Positions 1 to 8,983 of a stretch of DNA of 21,070 nucleotides are shown here, one piece after another. The stretch is from the IMG/VR virus record IMGVR_UViG_3300044949_000424, positions 1-21,070 of that record; one strand, 5' to 3'. The notes beneath the pieces were generated by a model that had not been told where the DNA came from, did no database searches, and saw only the letters and a list, made by a program, of their open reading frames with translations. Each line of letters starts with the position of its first letter. The first letter of the stretch is position 1. This DNA is from a virus. The translations under genes were made by a program, and so were the position numbers.

Positions 1-2370
1 CAATCTTTCTAGATTTACAACTGGAGAAACGTCACTATTTGTTGACGACATTTCTAGCGTCATGATGAAACTATTAGAGTTTCCACGAATCAGTCTACGT
101 CGGTTCAAGAATGAACCCGATGCTGGCTTACCAGAACGATCCAATAGAGTGCCATATTCTACAGCGCCATAAGGTACAACGTAAACACCAGTTGTTTCTT
201 GTTGTGAGTTTGAAGAGAATGCGCCTCTTAGACGATAATCAACAGTACCCACTGGGAACTTTAGATCTGAAGAGATTAACATCACTCTGTCAACGTCGAT
301 GTTTGCCGTTGGAGGAGCATCAAGATTAAATGTAGCAGTTCCAGAAGAAGAGAACACTGCCTTATTAATCACAAACATTAGATCTTGATTTTGATATGGA
401 GTCCATGTCGACGAGTTCTGTGAACGGAACAATGAACCAGCATATGGTTGCTCAGAAATACGACGTGTTGGCGATGCACCTAGAACGTTTTCGCCAATCT
501 CAGCGATGAACAATTCATAGTCTGGTGAATCCGATCCAACGATAATTGCGTATTCTCTTGCAGGCTCCAAGTATACTGGATCATCAAAGGTAAACTTCGT
601 CAAAGTAGACGCATCAGTTGTGCTTGGTAGATTTGAAATCTTTACGTCTTTTGTTTGTAGCGTCTTAGATGCAAGATAGTTCTTGGTTGGATATCCGTTC
701 AAAACTTCTGCGATTTTTACTGTGACTGGTAGTTGCATTGTACTACGTCTTTGTAGTTCAGCGCTGGTTGTAAATCCACCAGCAGCAGGTTTTGTCTTGA
801 AGAACAGATCAACAGAGGTCACAAAGATACCATAATCAGAATTATTGTCTACTGGTTTTGGTGTGAAGAATGTCTGAGATAGACCATCACCCAATGGAAT
901 GCGAGGTGTAGTTGAACCAGTAGAGCCTGTGACTGGACTCTTATTGGCTGCAGAGTTAAAGGTTCTATCTGAAGGAGGAATCGGAGCAACAGGAGAATCA
1001 GAATCAACTTCTGGAAGAGGCGAAAGAACTGGCGTTGTTTGCACTCTTTGAGTTGTTTTTAGAATACCTGATGCTGCGTATGTTGCAGTTGCTCTCATGT
1101 CATAATCTGGTTTGTTATGACTTTCAGTATCGGTGACAGTGAGAACACGATTGCCTGTCTTAAACTTGAAGGTAGAGAATGATGGAATATGGAAAACTCC
1201 AGGTAGAGTACCGTATTCATCTACTATAAAGTTTCCAAAGGAATAGTAAGTATTAGAAGTTACATTAAACGTAAGAGCACTGTTCAAAACAGCGATATCT
1301 TGATTTACTGAAACGACACGACGAATAGTACCGACGCCAGTACCACTTACGAAGTAAATCAAATTACCATTTGCAAGATTAGTTCCACTTGTTGTGTTTA
1401 GAATAACTGTGCAAGCATTAGGTACTAATGTGTTAGCAAATACGCCAGATCTATGAGACCAAGAACTTGTATTGATGGTAACAGAAGTATTGAGGACACT
1501 ACGAACATTTGTAGTTGATGCAAAATATCCTTTGTTATATTGATTTGCAGCCAAAGGCTTGGCGGATATGGTCGTTGCATTCCAGATGAATGTGTTTGAG
1601 TTGGCGCCAGAATTTGTTGAGTTGGCAACCATGACGCCAGAAATTGGCTCAATCGCGAGAGCACCTTGATTGTTCACATTGAAGTAGCGAACAACGCCCT
1701 TGAATGTTGCTAGGTCAAATCGTGGCTCTCCAGTCGAGGTTTGATAAACTATGTCGCCGCTATTATAGTCGCCAGCCATAGAACCAATTGTGTTAACACC
1801 GACTGAATTGACGTTTAGATTGATATAGTTTTGATTCACATAAAGAACATTTTCACCAGAGGTGGCTAGAACTGTACCATAAGCGTTACCGCGATCTGGA
1901 GCAACAACTCCTTCTCCTATGTAAAACTCATCAGAAGTGTTTAGATTTGTTACAACAGCAATGTTACAATTGGCATACACGATGCCAGAAGATGCATTCT
2001 CTAGAAACAACTGAGCCTGATCGTCAAAATTTCCTGACAAACCACGAAGAACGATGGTATTGTTTCCAGTAAAGAATGATTCGACTATCGCATTAAAAGT
2101 GTTTACAGTATTTGAAGAACCTTGGAATGCTTTATCTGTTGTAGCGATTGTAATGGAATTGTTTCTTTCAATGGTGATGACTTTCTTAGAGTCTAGGACA
2201 AGTTTACCTGGATTTTGACTGAATTGATTGACTGCGATGTCATCAAAAAAGATTTTGCCAATTTTATATGGCTTTAAATTTTGCCCCAAGAAATTGACTT
2301 GCTTCTCTCGAATGTATGGGACGAGATTAGTGTCGACAACGACTTTTCCGAAATTTGTGGTTATTGTCAT
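1..2370 (-). CDS. Large virion structural protein, 3' end off the window (790 codons present)
   Basis: An uninterrupted frame runs from ATG at 2370 to the left edge, so the C-terminus is missing. Near the N-terminus (about residues 16-47) is VPYIREKQVNF...LKP...FFDD, a signature I recall from large T4-like structural proteins, usually downstream of or fused to DUF4815 domains. A Pro-rich linker lies at about 440-470. Residues about 497-670 read like the C-terminal beta domain of those proteins: FVTSVDLFFKTK, PVTVKIAEVLNGYP, FTFDDPVYLEPAREYAIIV, SLFRSQNSSTWTPYQNQDL. About residues 320-380 contain a diverged copy of the GT-type module found in gp7 and gp8. The start is supported by an AAAGAGAAG purine tract just upstream, and the gap from the preceding stop is 22 bases. 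It probably works with the 1518-residue protein as a peripheral baseplate or fibre component. The reading frame is certain; the role is inferred from remembered family features. Confidence 0.85.
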   Translation of the reverse strand, partial: MTITTNFGKVVVDTNLVPYIREKQVNFLGQNLKPYKIGKIFFDDIAVNQFSQNPGKLVLDSKKVITIERNNSITIATTDKAFQGSSNTVNTFNAIVESFFTGNNTIVLRGLSGNFDDQAQLFLENASSGIVYANCNIAVVTNLNTSDEFYIGEGVVAPDRGNAYGTVLATSGENVLYVNQNYINLNVNSVGVNTIGSMAGDYNSGDIVYQTSTGEPRFDLATFKGVVRYFNVNNQGALAIEPISGVMVANSTNSGANSNTFIWNATTISAKPLAANQYNKGYFASTTNVRSVLNTSVTINTSSWSHRSGVFANTLVPNACTVILNTTSGTNLANGNLIYFVSGTGVGTIRRVVSVNQDIAVLNSALTFNVTSNTYYSFGNFIVDEYGTLPGVFHIPSFSTFKFKTGNRVLTVTDTESHNKPDYDMRATATYAASGILKTTQRVQTTPVLSPLPEVDSDSPVAPIPPSDRTFNSAANKSPVTGSTGSTTPRIPLGDGLSQTFFTPKPVDNNSDYGIFVTSVDLFFKTKPAAGGFTTSAELQRRSTMQLPVTVKIAEVLNGYPTKNYLASKTLQTKDVKISNLPSTTDASTLTKFTFDDPVYLEPAREYAIIVGSDSPDYELFIAEIGENVLGASPTRRISEQPYAGSLFRSQNSSTWTPYQNQDLMFVINKAVFSSSGTATFNLDAPPTANIDVDRVMLISSDLKFPVGTVDYRLRGAFSSNSQQETTGVYVVPYGAVEYGTLLDRSGKPASGSFLNRRRLIRGNSNSFIMTLEMSSTNSDVSPVVNLERL

Positions 2371-2389
2371 GTTCTTCTCTTTACCTAAT

Positions 2390-2397
2390 TATTTAAT
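2390..2397 (-). promoter_or_regulatory. Possible late promoter upstream of the 790+ codon structural gene
   Basis: On the minus strand this reads ATTAAATA, matching six of eight positions of the T4 late-promoter octamer TATAAATA. It overlaps the stop codon of the upstream gene. With the usual T4 late spacing it would start transcription near 2383, leaving a leader of about a dozen bases that includes the ribosome-binding purine tract. In such AT-rich DNA this could be chance. Confidence 0.3.
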
Positions 2398-5300
2398 CTT
2401 TGCCAGTTACAGTGCTAGTGTTGAATGAATCGCCATGATATTGAGTATATCTGCCGCCACCGCTTGCTCCTAGATTCTCATTACCAAGAATAATTGGTGG
2501 GCTCAATGTTGGGTTAGGTGATTCTGGTATTACTATATCCTCGATTGGGGAAACTGGAACAGATGGGAACCATGCAGTACCATCAAAGGATCCACCATAA
2601 GCGAATGGACTTCTTGGAATGTTGCTCCACCATGGATCAAACTCAAAGTAAATTGGTAGATCTCTTCCTCTTTCTCTATTTGTAGGTGGCTTATTATGTG
2701 AAAGCAATCCCTCACAAACATATGTATGTGCTTCTTCAACAGTGAGTTTAATAACCTCACCATCATCAAACTCTGAAATTCCAAGGACTTCATATTGTCT
2801 TGGAGCAAGTCCAACCATATCACCGACCTCAAGATCTTCAGCATTCACCCACTTTCCATCCATATAGAACTTGTGAGTGAGTGAGCAAACGAAATCGACA
2901 TGTTCGAATTCGATTTGAATTCGTGGACAATCTTGTACTGATTCAACATGAGTGACCATGTACGTTCCAAGATCCATCGTCAATTCATGATTTGTCTTGA
3001 CATACATTCCTGGCTTAATATCACCAGCAGGTCTGCTTATTCCACCCATCAATTCAATCATCATCCAAGGAGCAGGGCAAGAATCTGGCGGCGTAATGTC
3101 AACTGGATCTGCACCAATAACTGGAGCAGGTCCTGCAGGCGGAGCAACAATGATAACTGAGCCAGGATCTGTTGGTGGATTATCACCAGGATTTACGATA
3201 ATCTGAGTATTTGCGTTACTCGATGGGATTGGTAGTGTTGATGGTGAGGGTGATTCAGTGACGATTTCTCGGATTACAACTTGCTTTTCAACAATTCTTT
3301 CTGGAACCGTGATCACTTCTGGCTTCAACGTTTCAGAAACCCAATAGTCTGTTTCTGGAGTAATCGAAAGCGTTCCGTTGAATTGCCCGAACAAGAATGG
3401 CTGAACCGAAACAGCCTTATCTGCAGCAAGCCCTTGCACAATGGCTGGAGATTCAGTATATTGCAGAGTCACTGTCTTTTTATTTGTTCTTGCAGAACTT
3501 ACAGCAATGCGCTTGAATCCAACTGAATTGACATTCATTGGAGGGATCAAGAATCCACCCTCTAGAGCCGCATTGAAGTCGGAGTTTTTGTAGTCTGCAA
3601 TATTGAAATTGATGAAATTTTCACCAACCATACCATACTTTTCTTTCTCTGTACCATCCTCATATTGAGTCTTGTCAGACATAGCCAAGTTTTCAACATT
3701 GTTTAGTGAGGTGAAGAATTCAACTTTCTGTATTCTCTTTTCAAGAGAAGAAATGTCCTTCATGGTGAATCGACGATTTTCGTTATAGATCATCTTCACT
3801 TCACGAATATCTGCCACATATGGTGGTAGTTTAATCGTGTAAAGAGTCATTGCGTCATCAACGTCCTCTGGAGGTAGAGGCTGAGGAGATGATTTTCCTC
3901 TGATAACTCTGAATTCTTTATCTTTCGAGAGAACCAGTTTGTCGATTCTAGGTAGATAATACTGGAACGTTACTTCGCTGACCTCATCTGGTGATGGGAT
4001 ATTTGCGTTTACGAATGATAGAGATCCGTCACCCAAAGTTCTGGTTGCACGGAAATCTAGACAATCTCTTAGATTGTAAACTGTTCCATCCTTTGCAGTG
4101 TAGATTGGAATTGCACCATTCTCATATTGAGTCTGAGAGTATGAATCTACAGAGAAGAACGAAACGTTTGCACCAGAAGCATAAACGTGTTGATACATGT
4201 CAACATGGACTAGTAGTTTTGCTGTTGGGCTGTCATATCCAGACTTCAAGACCAATTTAGCATGATCGTACATGTCATCTTTCTGACCGTAATCGACATA
4301 GAAACGATTGGTAATGTCATTTACGTTGTTTATATCAGGATAATGAGTTGTATTACCAGCCAAGACTTTGTTTACTTTTACAACATCTGGAACGAACAAT
4401 GAAATTTCATCACCTGGACGAACAGTATTATACGTTACATCACCTAAGAAAATAAACCCTTGAGCGACGTTGATGTTTGCAACAGCACCATAACCTGGCA
4501 ATGTTACTGTGGTGTTTCCGTTTTCTGCAGTTGGATAGGTGAAGTTTGTTCTAGACCCTAACCAAGTTGTATTGCTGATGTAGTTTTTCTTTCTAATTTT
4601 ATCTTCTGCATCATTTTGTTTCACGTTAATCAAAACATCGACAGTCTTTAACTGAGGAACATTTGTGTCAATAGTAATCTGTGTAGAAGTCACAGTTAAA
4701 TTTGCAGAAGTTAATTGTAGCGTATCGCCATTTGAGACACCTGAAGCGCCGCCATTATCTCTTACAACTACAATGAGATTATCTTGAATGGCGCTAGTAG
4801 AATCTGCCCATGGGATTGACTCGAATGAGTCTAGTCCTGCAGTTGTACCTACAATGAAAATGCTTGGTGTTGTATTTGGTCTTGTTAGCAACTTGTTATA
4901 GTTGTAATCAACATTATTCAACGTTGAACGACTTACATAGTTTGCTGGTAAACGGAAGATCAATGCAGTCTTTATTTTATCTTCTAGCGAAACTTCTCCA
5001 GTTTGATACTTGGAGAAACTGGAAACGTTCATAGAAGAATTAGCCACAGCGACAGTCACGTTATTGACAGATGGTCCAGAAACAAATGATTCAGCGTGGT
5101 CAATGTGATAATTGAGTTGAATCACGGTATTTTGATCTGGAATACCACCATTATCGAATGTGCGGCTGATTTGAAGAACCACATTATCATTGAATAGATC
5201 AGAACGAGTTATTGTTCTTGTTTGACCTGATGTATTTTGTGTATAATCTGTTTGCTTAAAGACGAATAGTGGTTGAGAAGTGCCAGTACCTTCGAAAGTA

Positions 5301-6949
5301 TAATCCCATGCTGTATTGACTGTTAGGAAGTCACCAGCAGTATTAATACTTACAACTTCGCGAACCATGTCCCCTACGCGAATAATGCTACCAACAGAAA
5401 TGTTTGGTGGCGTGAAGACTTGAGCCACTGCACTATTTGCATTTAGACGATATCCATTTTGCTGGACATTTGCTTTAGATACGTTAGCAATATTATCAAG
5501 TCTAATTGGGAGAACTGTGACAGTTATATTGGCATATGCATTTGTATTAGCACTGAATCTGTTAGAGACATTTATTGAGGTCGCGTTTGCAGCGAGACCT
5601 GAAACTTTAACAACCTTTGGCTGCATATTGATGTCAGTCAAATAGAGTTTGTATACTCCATTAGAATCAGTTGTTGTATTGAACAAGTCTGCAGAGTAGC
5701 GAATAAAGTTCTTAACTCTTGCGGTTCCAATTTTAGTATTTTGATAAATTGATGCGTTAGCGGTGCCTGCATATGTTCCAGTAGCGCGAACGTTTGAAGA
5801 ATCAACGCAGTGAATGTCTACTGTTTCTAGAGCAGCAATATTAATGAAACCATTTGATGTTCCGCGCAATGCTGTAGTGTAAACATAATTTCCATAAGAA
5901 ACATCAACATCAATATCATTTAGAGCCTTAACGTCGGAGGCGCTTCTTGGTTTTGCTGCATCAATCTTCAGAGTGCCGATTGTTTCAAACTCAAAGCCCT
6001 TTACATAAGCCTTTCCTGGCTCGATAGAAATCGTATAGTTATTTGCATCAGTGCCATTTTGTATAGAAGCGCGGAATGGACGAACTGTGTAGTCTCCAGA
6101 CTCGTCGAATGTTCTACGAGCCAAAGTCTTTTCTAGTTCAGCGTAAATTGGATACTTGACTTGTTTGGTGATTGCACCATTCTCAACGCGCATCAACTCA
6201 AAGAATTGAGATTCATCGACAACTGTGTCGAGTGGGCGAGTTGAAAGAGCAAGATTAAACTGATAGCGATCCGCGCCTGGAGCCTGATAATTGAATGATG
6301 ACTGTGCTGGATCGAGAAGCGTTGTATCGATATCGCTGTCTACAATATCATCAGAAATTTCAAGACCAATCTTTACATTTGCAGAAGTTGAATATGGGCT
6401 CACAACTGCTGTTTGATCTGGAACCTGAACGAAGAATCCGTCGACGTAGAATACGCCTTCATTGACGGAACATACTGTTGCATTACCGTTTGCAGAAGAA
6501 CCGACTAATTGAGCCTGTGTATCTGTTCCAACGATCTTAATAGCCTCACCATCGGCGAATTCAACGCCTGTGATATATTTGATGAGTAGAGTTGGGATAC
6601 CGTTTTCTGGGTAGTATGTGGTGAGAACTTTGGCTTGGGCTGAACCATCTGCACTACGGATTACTTTCTTATCGAATTCTTCAATGTCAATATCAGTACC
6701 TGCAAAGGTTTCTGAAAGTTTGATAAACTTCACTTTATTATCTAAAGTGAGGTTTCCACCGATAACAGGAGATCCGTTTTGGAAGATATGATCACCAAAT
6801 TGCTTGATTTGGTTCTGGATCATCGACTGAATTTGCGTTAATTCACGAGCCTGAACTGCACGACCTGGCTTAAACAATATGCGGACATAGTTATTGTCTA
6901 GCGCATTATTCTGGAAATCGTCGTTATATGGTTCTATGTTAAATTCCAT
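2393..6949 (-). CDS. DUF4815-type virion structural protein with an embedded Hint (intein-like) domain
   Basis: This 1518-residue protein begins FNIEPYNDDFQNN...VRILFKPGRAVQARELTQIQ...IKQFGDHIFQNGS, the characteristic opening of DUF4815 structural proteins of large T4-like phages. That domain covers roughly the first third. Beta-rich domains follow, including a GT-type module at about 510-560 (VGDMVREVVSI..AGDFLTVNTAW). A Pro/Ser/Thr-rich linker at about 1215-1290 leads into a Hint domain at 1291-1419, then a 99-residue Pro/Gly/aromatic-rich tail. No catalytic glycosidase or protease domain was recognised. It lies 14 bases after gp8, with a GGGT tract before ATG, where T4 has gp9-gp12. It is likely a baseplate-periphery or fibre-attachment protein. 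The family call is strong; the exact position in the virion is unknown. If the Hint domain is active the mature protein would be shorter than encoded. Confidence 0.9.
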   Translation of the reverse strand: MEFNIEPYNDDFQNNALDNNYVRILFKPGRAVQARELTQIQSMIQNQIKQFGDHIFQNGSPVIGGNLTLDNKVKFIKLSETFAGTDIDIEEFDKKVIRSADGSAQAKVLTTYYPENGIPTLLIKYITGVEFADGEAIKIVGTDTQAQLVGSSANGNATVCSVNEGVFYVDGFFVQVPDQTAVVSPYSTSANVKIGLEISDDIVDSDIDTTLLDPAQSSFNYQAPGADRYQFNLALSTRPLDTVVDESQFFELMRVENGAITKQVKYPIYAELEKTLARRTFDESGDYTVRPFRASIQNGTDANNYTISIEPGKAYVKGFEFETIGTLKIDAAKPRSASDVKALNDIDVDVSYGNYVYTTALRGTSNGFINIAALETVDIHCVDSSNVRATGTYAGTANASIYQNTKIGTARVKNFIRYSADLFNTTTDSNGVYKLYLTDINMQPKVVKVSGLAANATSINVSNRFSANTNAYANITVTVLPIRLDNIANVSKANVQQNGYRLNANSAVAQVFTPPNISVGSIIRVGDMVREVVSINTAGDFLTVNTAWDYTFEGTGTSQPLFVFKQTDYTQNTSGQTRTITRSDLFNDNVVLQISRTFDNGGIPDQNTVIQLNYHIDHAESFVSGPSVNNVTVAVANSSMNVSSFSKYQTGEVSLEDKIKTALIFRLPANYVSRSTLNNVDYNYNKLLTRPNTTPSIFIVGTTAGLDSFESIPWADSTSAIQDNLIVVVRDNGGASGVSNGDTLQLTSANLTVTSTQITIDTNVPQLKTVDVLINVKQNDAEDKIRKKNYISNTTWLGSRTNFTYPTAENGNTTVTLPGYGAVANINVAQGFIFLGDVTYNTVRPGDEISLFVPDVVKVNKVLAGNTTHYPDINNVNDITNRFYVDYGQKDDMYDHAKLVLKSGYDSPTAKLLVHVDMYQHVYASGANVSFFSVDSYSQTQYENGAIPIYTAKDGTVYNLRDCLDFRATRTLGDGSLSFVNANIPSPDEVSEVTFQYYLPRIDKLVLSKDKEFRVIRGKSSPQPLPPEDVDDAMTLYTIKLPPYVADIREVKMIYNENRRFTMKDISSLEKRIQKVEFFTSLNNVENLAMSDKTQYEDGTEKEKYGMVGENFINFNIADYKNSDFNAALEGGFLIPPMNVNSVGFKRIAVSSARTNKKTVTLQYTESPAIVQGLAADKAVSVQPFLFGQFNGTLSITPETDYWVSETLKPEVITVPERIVEKQVVIREIVTESPSPSTLPIPSSNANTQIIVNPGDNPPTDPGSVIIVAPPAGPAPVIGADPVDITPPDSCPAPWMMIELMGGISRPAGDIKPGMYVKTNHELTMDLGTYMVTHVESVQDCPRIQIEFEHVDFVCSLTHKFYMDGKWVNAEDLEVGDMVGLAPRQYEVLGISEFDDGEVIKLTVEEAHTYVCEGLLSHNKPPTNRERGRDLPIYFEFDPWWSNIPRSPFAYGGSFDGTAWFPSVPVSPIEDIVIPESPNPTLSPPIILGNENLGASGGGRYTQYHGDSFNTSTVTGKD
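2693..3079 (-). other. Hint / bacterial intein-like (BIL) domain within the DUF4815 protein
   Basis: Residues 1291-1419 of the host protein carry the ordered blocks of a Hint fold. Block A starts with a Cys nucleophile (C1291, after PPDS) and runs on to GDIKPGMYVKTNHE. Block B holds CSLTHKF, with S1356 and H1359 giving an SxxH variant of TxxH, followed by GKWVNAEDLEVGDMV. Block F is VIKLTVEEAHTYVCEGLLS (H1408), and block G is H1418-N1419. The residue after Asn is Lys, not Cys, Ser or Thr, so the usual C-extein nucleophile is absent. At 129 residues there is no room for a homing endonuclease. These traits fit mini-Hint/BIL domains, which cleave or splice by altered routes, rather than a standard mobile intein. 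The motif reading is direct; activity is inferred. Confidence 0.8.
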
Positions 6950-6963
6950 GAATTTTTACCCGA

Positions 6964-8976
6964 TTAGAATGACAGTACAATTTTTACCTGGTCGATCTGA
7001 TTATCTTTTCTAATAATATTAGATCTATTTTCCATATAAATCAATTCTCCGCTAAACAACTTAATCTGAGAGTTTGATATGGATAGAATAGGAACCGATG
7101 CTCCAGAGGTCACACCCTTGACGATCTGTTTACTTTCAAAGGTTCCGCTTATATTATTTATGTAGAGATAATTATCGCCTGGATCCCAGTGAGCCACATT
7201 CGCGACTGCTGTGGCGCTAGAGAGAGATGTTCCCACATATACTGTTTCATCGTCCGAGAAGTTGGTTAGACCAGGATCAGAAACTTCTAGTCTTGTAGTT
7301 ACTCTATAATTGGACTGATTGGCTGTAAATGCTCCATTAGCGACTAATGGATCGACAACTATACCGACTTGATTAAAGTCGAATGTATTTGTAGAGTCGC
7401 TCATCGGAATGGTTTCGTTCTCAGTATCGTCTAATTCTACTGAAACCATGAGGCTATGAGTTCCGAGTTCCTCTTGAGGGTCTGCTCCATGACCACCGTT
7501 TGGCGAAAAGGAAATGTCGAAGACAGCGTTCGAGCGAGTTACCGTCATTATCTGAGAGTTTGCTGGGTATGTAAATGCGCTGTTTACAGTTAATTGAGTT
7601 CCACTGACAACGCTGATTACATTACGAGATTCAGAGTTCACAGTTACAATATCATTTACAAAAATATTCCCAGTGAATGATTGCATTGATACGTTAGAAA
7701 TATTAGCACTCACGGTGGCAGAAGAAACATTAACTGTTCCACCAATCGTCACAAAACCTAATTGTTCCGCTGCTGGTTTAAATGTTACCACCCCAGTTGT
7801 ATAATTATTTCCACCGTTTAGAATAGTGACTGCAGTAATAATTCCGCTTGAAACTGTAGCAACAATATTTGCACCGAGTCCATCTGCACCAGTGATTTCT
7901 AAAATTGGAGCAGCATTGCTATTTCCTGCATTTAAATATCCAGAACCGCCCCATAGAACTTTAATAATATCAATTCTTCCTGATGTTGCGGATTCTACAA
8001 CCACAGCGTCGTTCGAAACAGGCATCCATTTATTGGTAAAGAACTTCTGCTTTAAACCTGCTGGAATTGTATACAGATACTTCCATTTGTATCCATCTGC
8101 AGTTAGGATAAATGGATTTTCTGGAAGTTGACCGTCAATACTAATAGTTGGTTCTATCGTAGAGTTAGCGCGAGCGTTATTGAACAAACACTTGAATACT
8201 TGATCTCGGCTGTTACGCACATAGAATGTATTTGCAGTATATGGATAGGTATTATCCTTTCTAGAAATAGTTGTATTCGAGAAAGATAATGATAAGTTAG
8301 AATTTAGAGAAATTACTTTATTGCTTCTTACAGCAACGAGTTCTTTACTATCGTTTCCGATAATTACTACGTTTCCAGATTCAACATTTCCGATAAAATT
8401 CGCAGAATTTCCTACTACAACTGTTCCATTCGCCTTTAATACTACGGTAGAATTGGTATTAGTATTTGCAAAGTTACTATTAACAATCAAATGATCTGCG
8501 TTCGTAACAGATACAACGGTCTTAGTTGCTGAATTGACTACGATCTTATCCCCTGGGAATATGAATGTATTGAACGATGTTCCGTTACCGACTACAACAT
8601 TTGAAGCAAAAATATTTGCTGTTCCAGTTAAAACAACATCAGCGTTTGCATTTACTGTACCAAGACTAATATAGTCCTCATATGACAAAATCGGTATATG
8701 GTCTTCATAGTTATCATAGACTGTATTCGCGCTCCAATCTACTCGAGGAACAACTGGTTGAAGGTCTGCATTATTGACCTTTTTAACACCAACCATATTT
8801 CTAAAAAAAGCATTTCTCTCGTTAGTTGTCCAAACAATAGGTTCTACGTTTAGAGGACCAACGCCTGTTCCAATTGCTCTTCCGATGGTAATGTATGTGT
8901 TACTTTGGCTAGAAAAATTTTGTTGAACATCATTGATCAACAAGTTAGAAAATGAAGGTGTGAGTAGAGATGCCAT
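6964..8976 (-). CDS. 8: Baseplate wedge subunit gp8-like, enlarged by repeat modules
   Basis: This 670-residue protein is about twice the length of T4 gp8 (334). Family landmarks are WTTNERNAFFRNMVGVKKV and PRVDWSANTVYDNYEDHI near the N-terminus, NTFYVRNSRDQVFKCLFNN then LTADGYKWKYLYTIPA at about 249-306, and the ending LIYMENRSNIIRKDNQIDQVKIVLSF (646-670), which matches the typical end of marine gp8-like proteins. The extra length comes largely from GT-type beta modules at about 117-170, 183-230 and 412-468, plus Gly-rich GxGY units at about 338-400. In T4, gp8 dimers sit in each wedge with gp6 and gp7 and help link to the peripheral baseplate. The start ATG lies 7 bases after the gp7-like stop, giving a gp6-7-8 order as in T4. 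Confidence 0.85.
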   Translation of the reverse strand: MASLLTPSFSNLLINDVQQNFSSQSNTYITIGRAIGTGVGPLNVEPIVWTTNERNAFFRNMVGVKKVNNADLQPVVPRVDWSANTVYDNYEDHIPILSYEDYISLGTVNANADVVLTGTANIFASNVVVGNGTSFNTFIFPGDKIVVNSATKTVVSVTNADHLIVNSNFANTNTNSTVVLKANGTVVVGNSANFIGNVESGNVVIIGNDSKELVAVRSNKVISLNSNLSLSFSNTTISRKDNTYPYTANTFYVRNSRDQVFKCLFNNARANSTIEPTISIDGQLPENPFILTADGYKWKYLYTIPAGLKQKFFTNKWMPVSNDAVVVESATSGRIDIIKVLWGGSGYLNAGNSNAAPILEITGADGLGANIVATVSSGIITAVTILNGGNNYTTGVVTFKPAAEQLGFVTIGGTVNVSSATVSANISNVSMQSFTGNIFVNDIVTVNSESRNVISVVSGTQLTVNSAFTYPANSQIMTVTRSNAVFDISFSPNGGHGADPQEELGTHSLMVSVELDDTENETIPMSDSTNTFDFNQVGIVVDPLVANGAFTANQSNYRVTTRLEVSDPGLTNFSDDETVYVGTSLSSATAVANVAHWDPGDNYLYINNISGTFESKQIVKGVTSGASVPILSISNSQIKLFSGELIYMENRSNIIRKDNQIDQVKIVLSF

Positions 8977-8983
8977 TTTATCC

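Noticed and set aside
1425-1664. 79-codon minus-strand open frame
   Set aside because: It lies inside the 790-codon frame that runs from 2370 off the left edge, which has family signatures; the short frame is a shadow.
2533-2844. 103-codon minus-strand open frame within the Hint and tail region
   Set aside because: It is a different frame of the same strand as the DUF4815 gene, whose Hint motifs are clear in their own frame. I saw no evidence of overprinting.
2693-3079. Classic mobile intein
   Set aside because: There is no homing endonuclease and the +1 residue is Lys, so a standard selfish splicing intein does not fit; a BIL/Hint processing domain is the better call.
7009-7023. Perfect palindrome TCTAATA-A-TATTAGA near the 3' end of gp8
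   Set aside because: It lies in coding sequence for the conserved RSNIIRKDN segment, is AT-only apart from the ends, and has no T-run or repeat partner.
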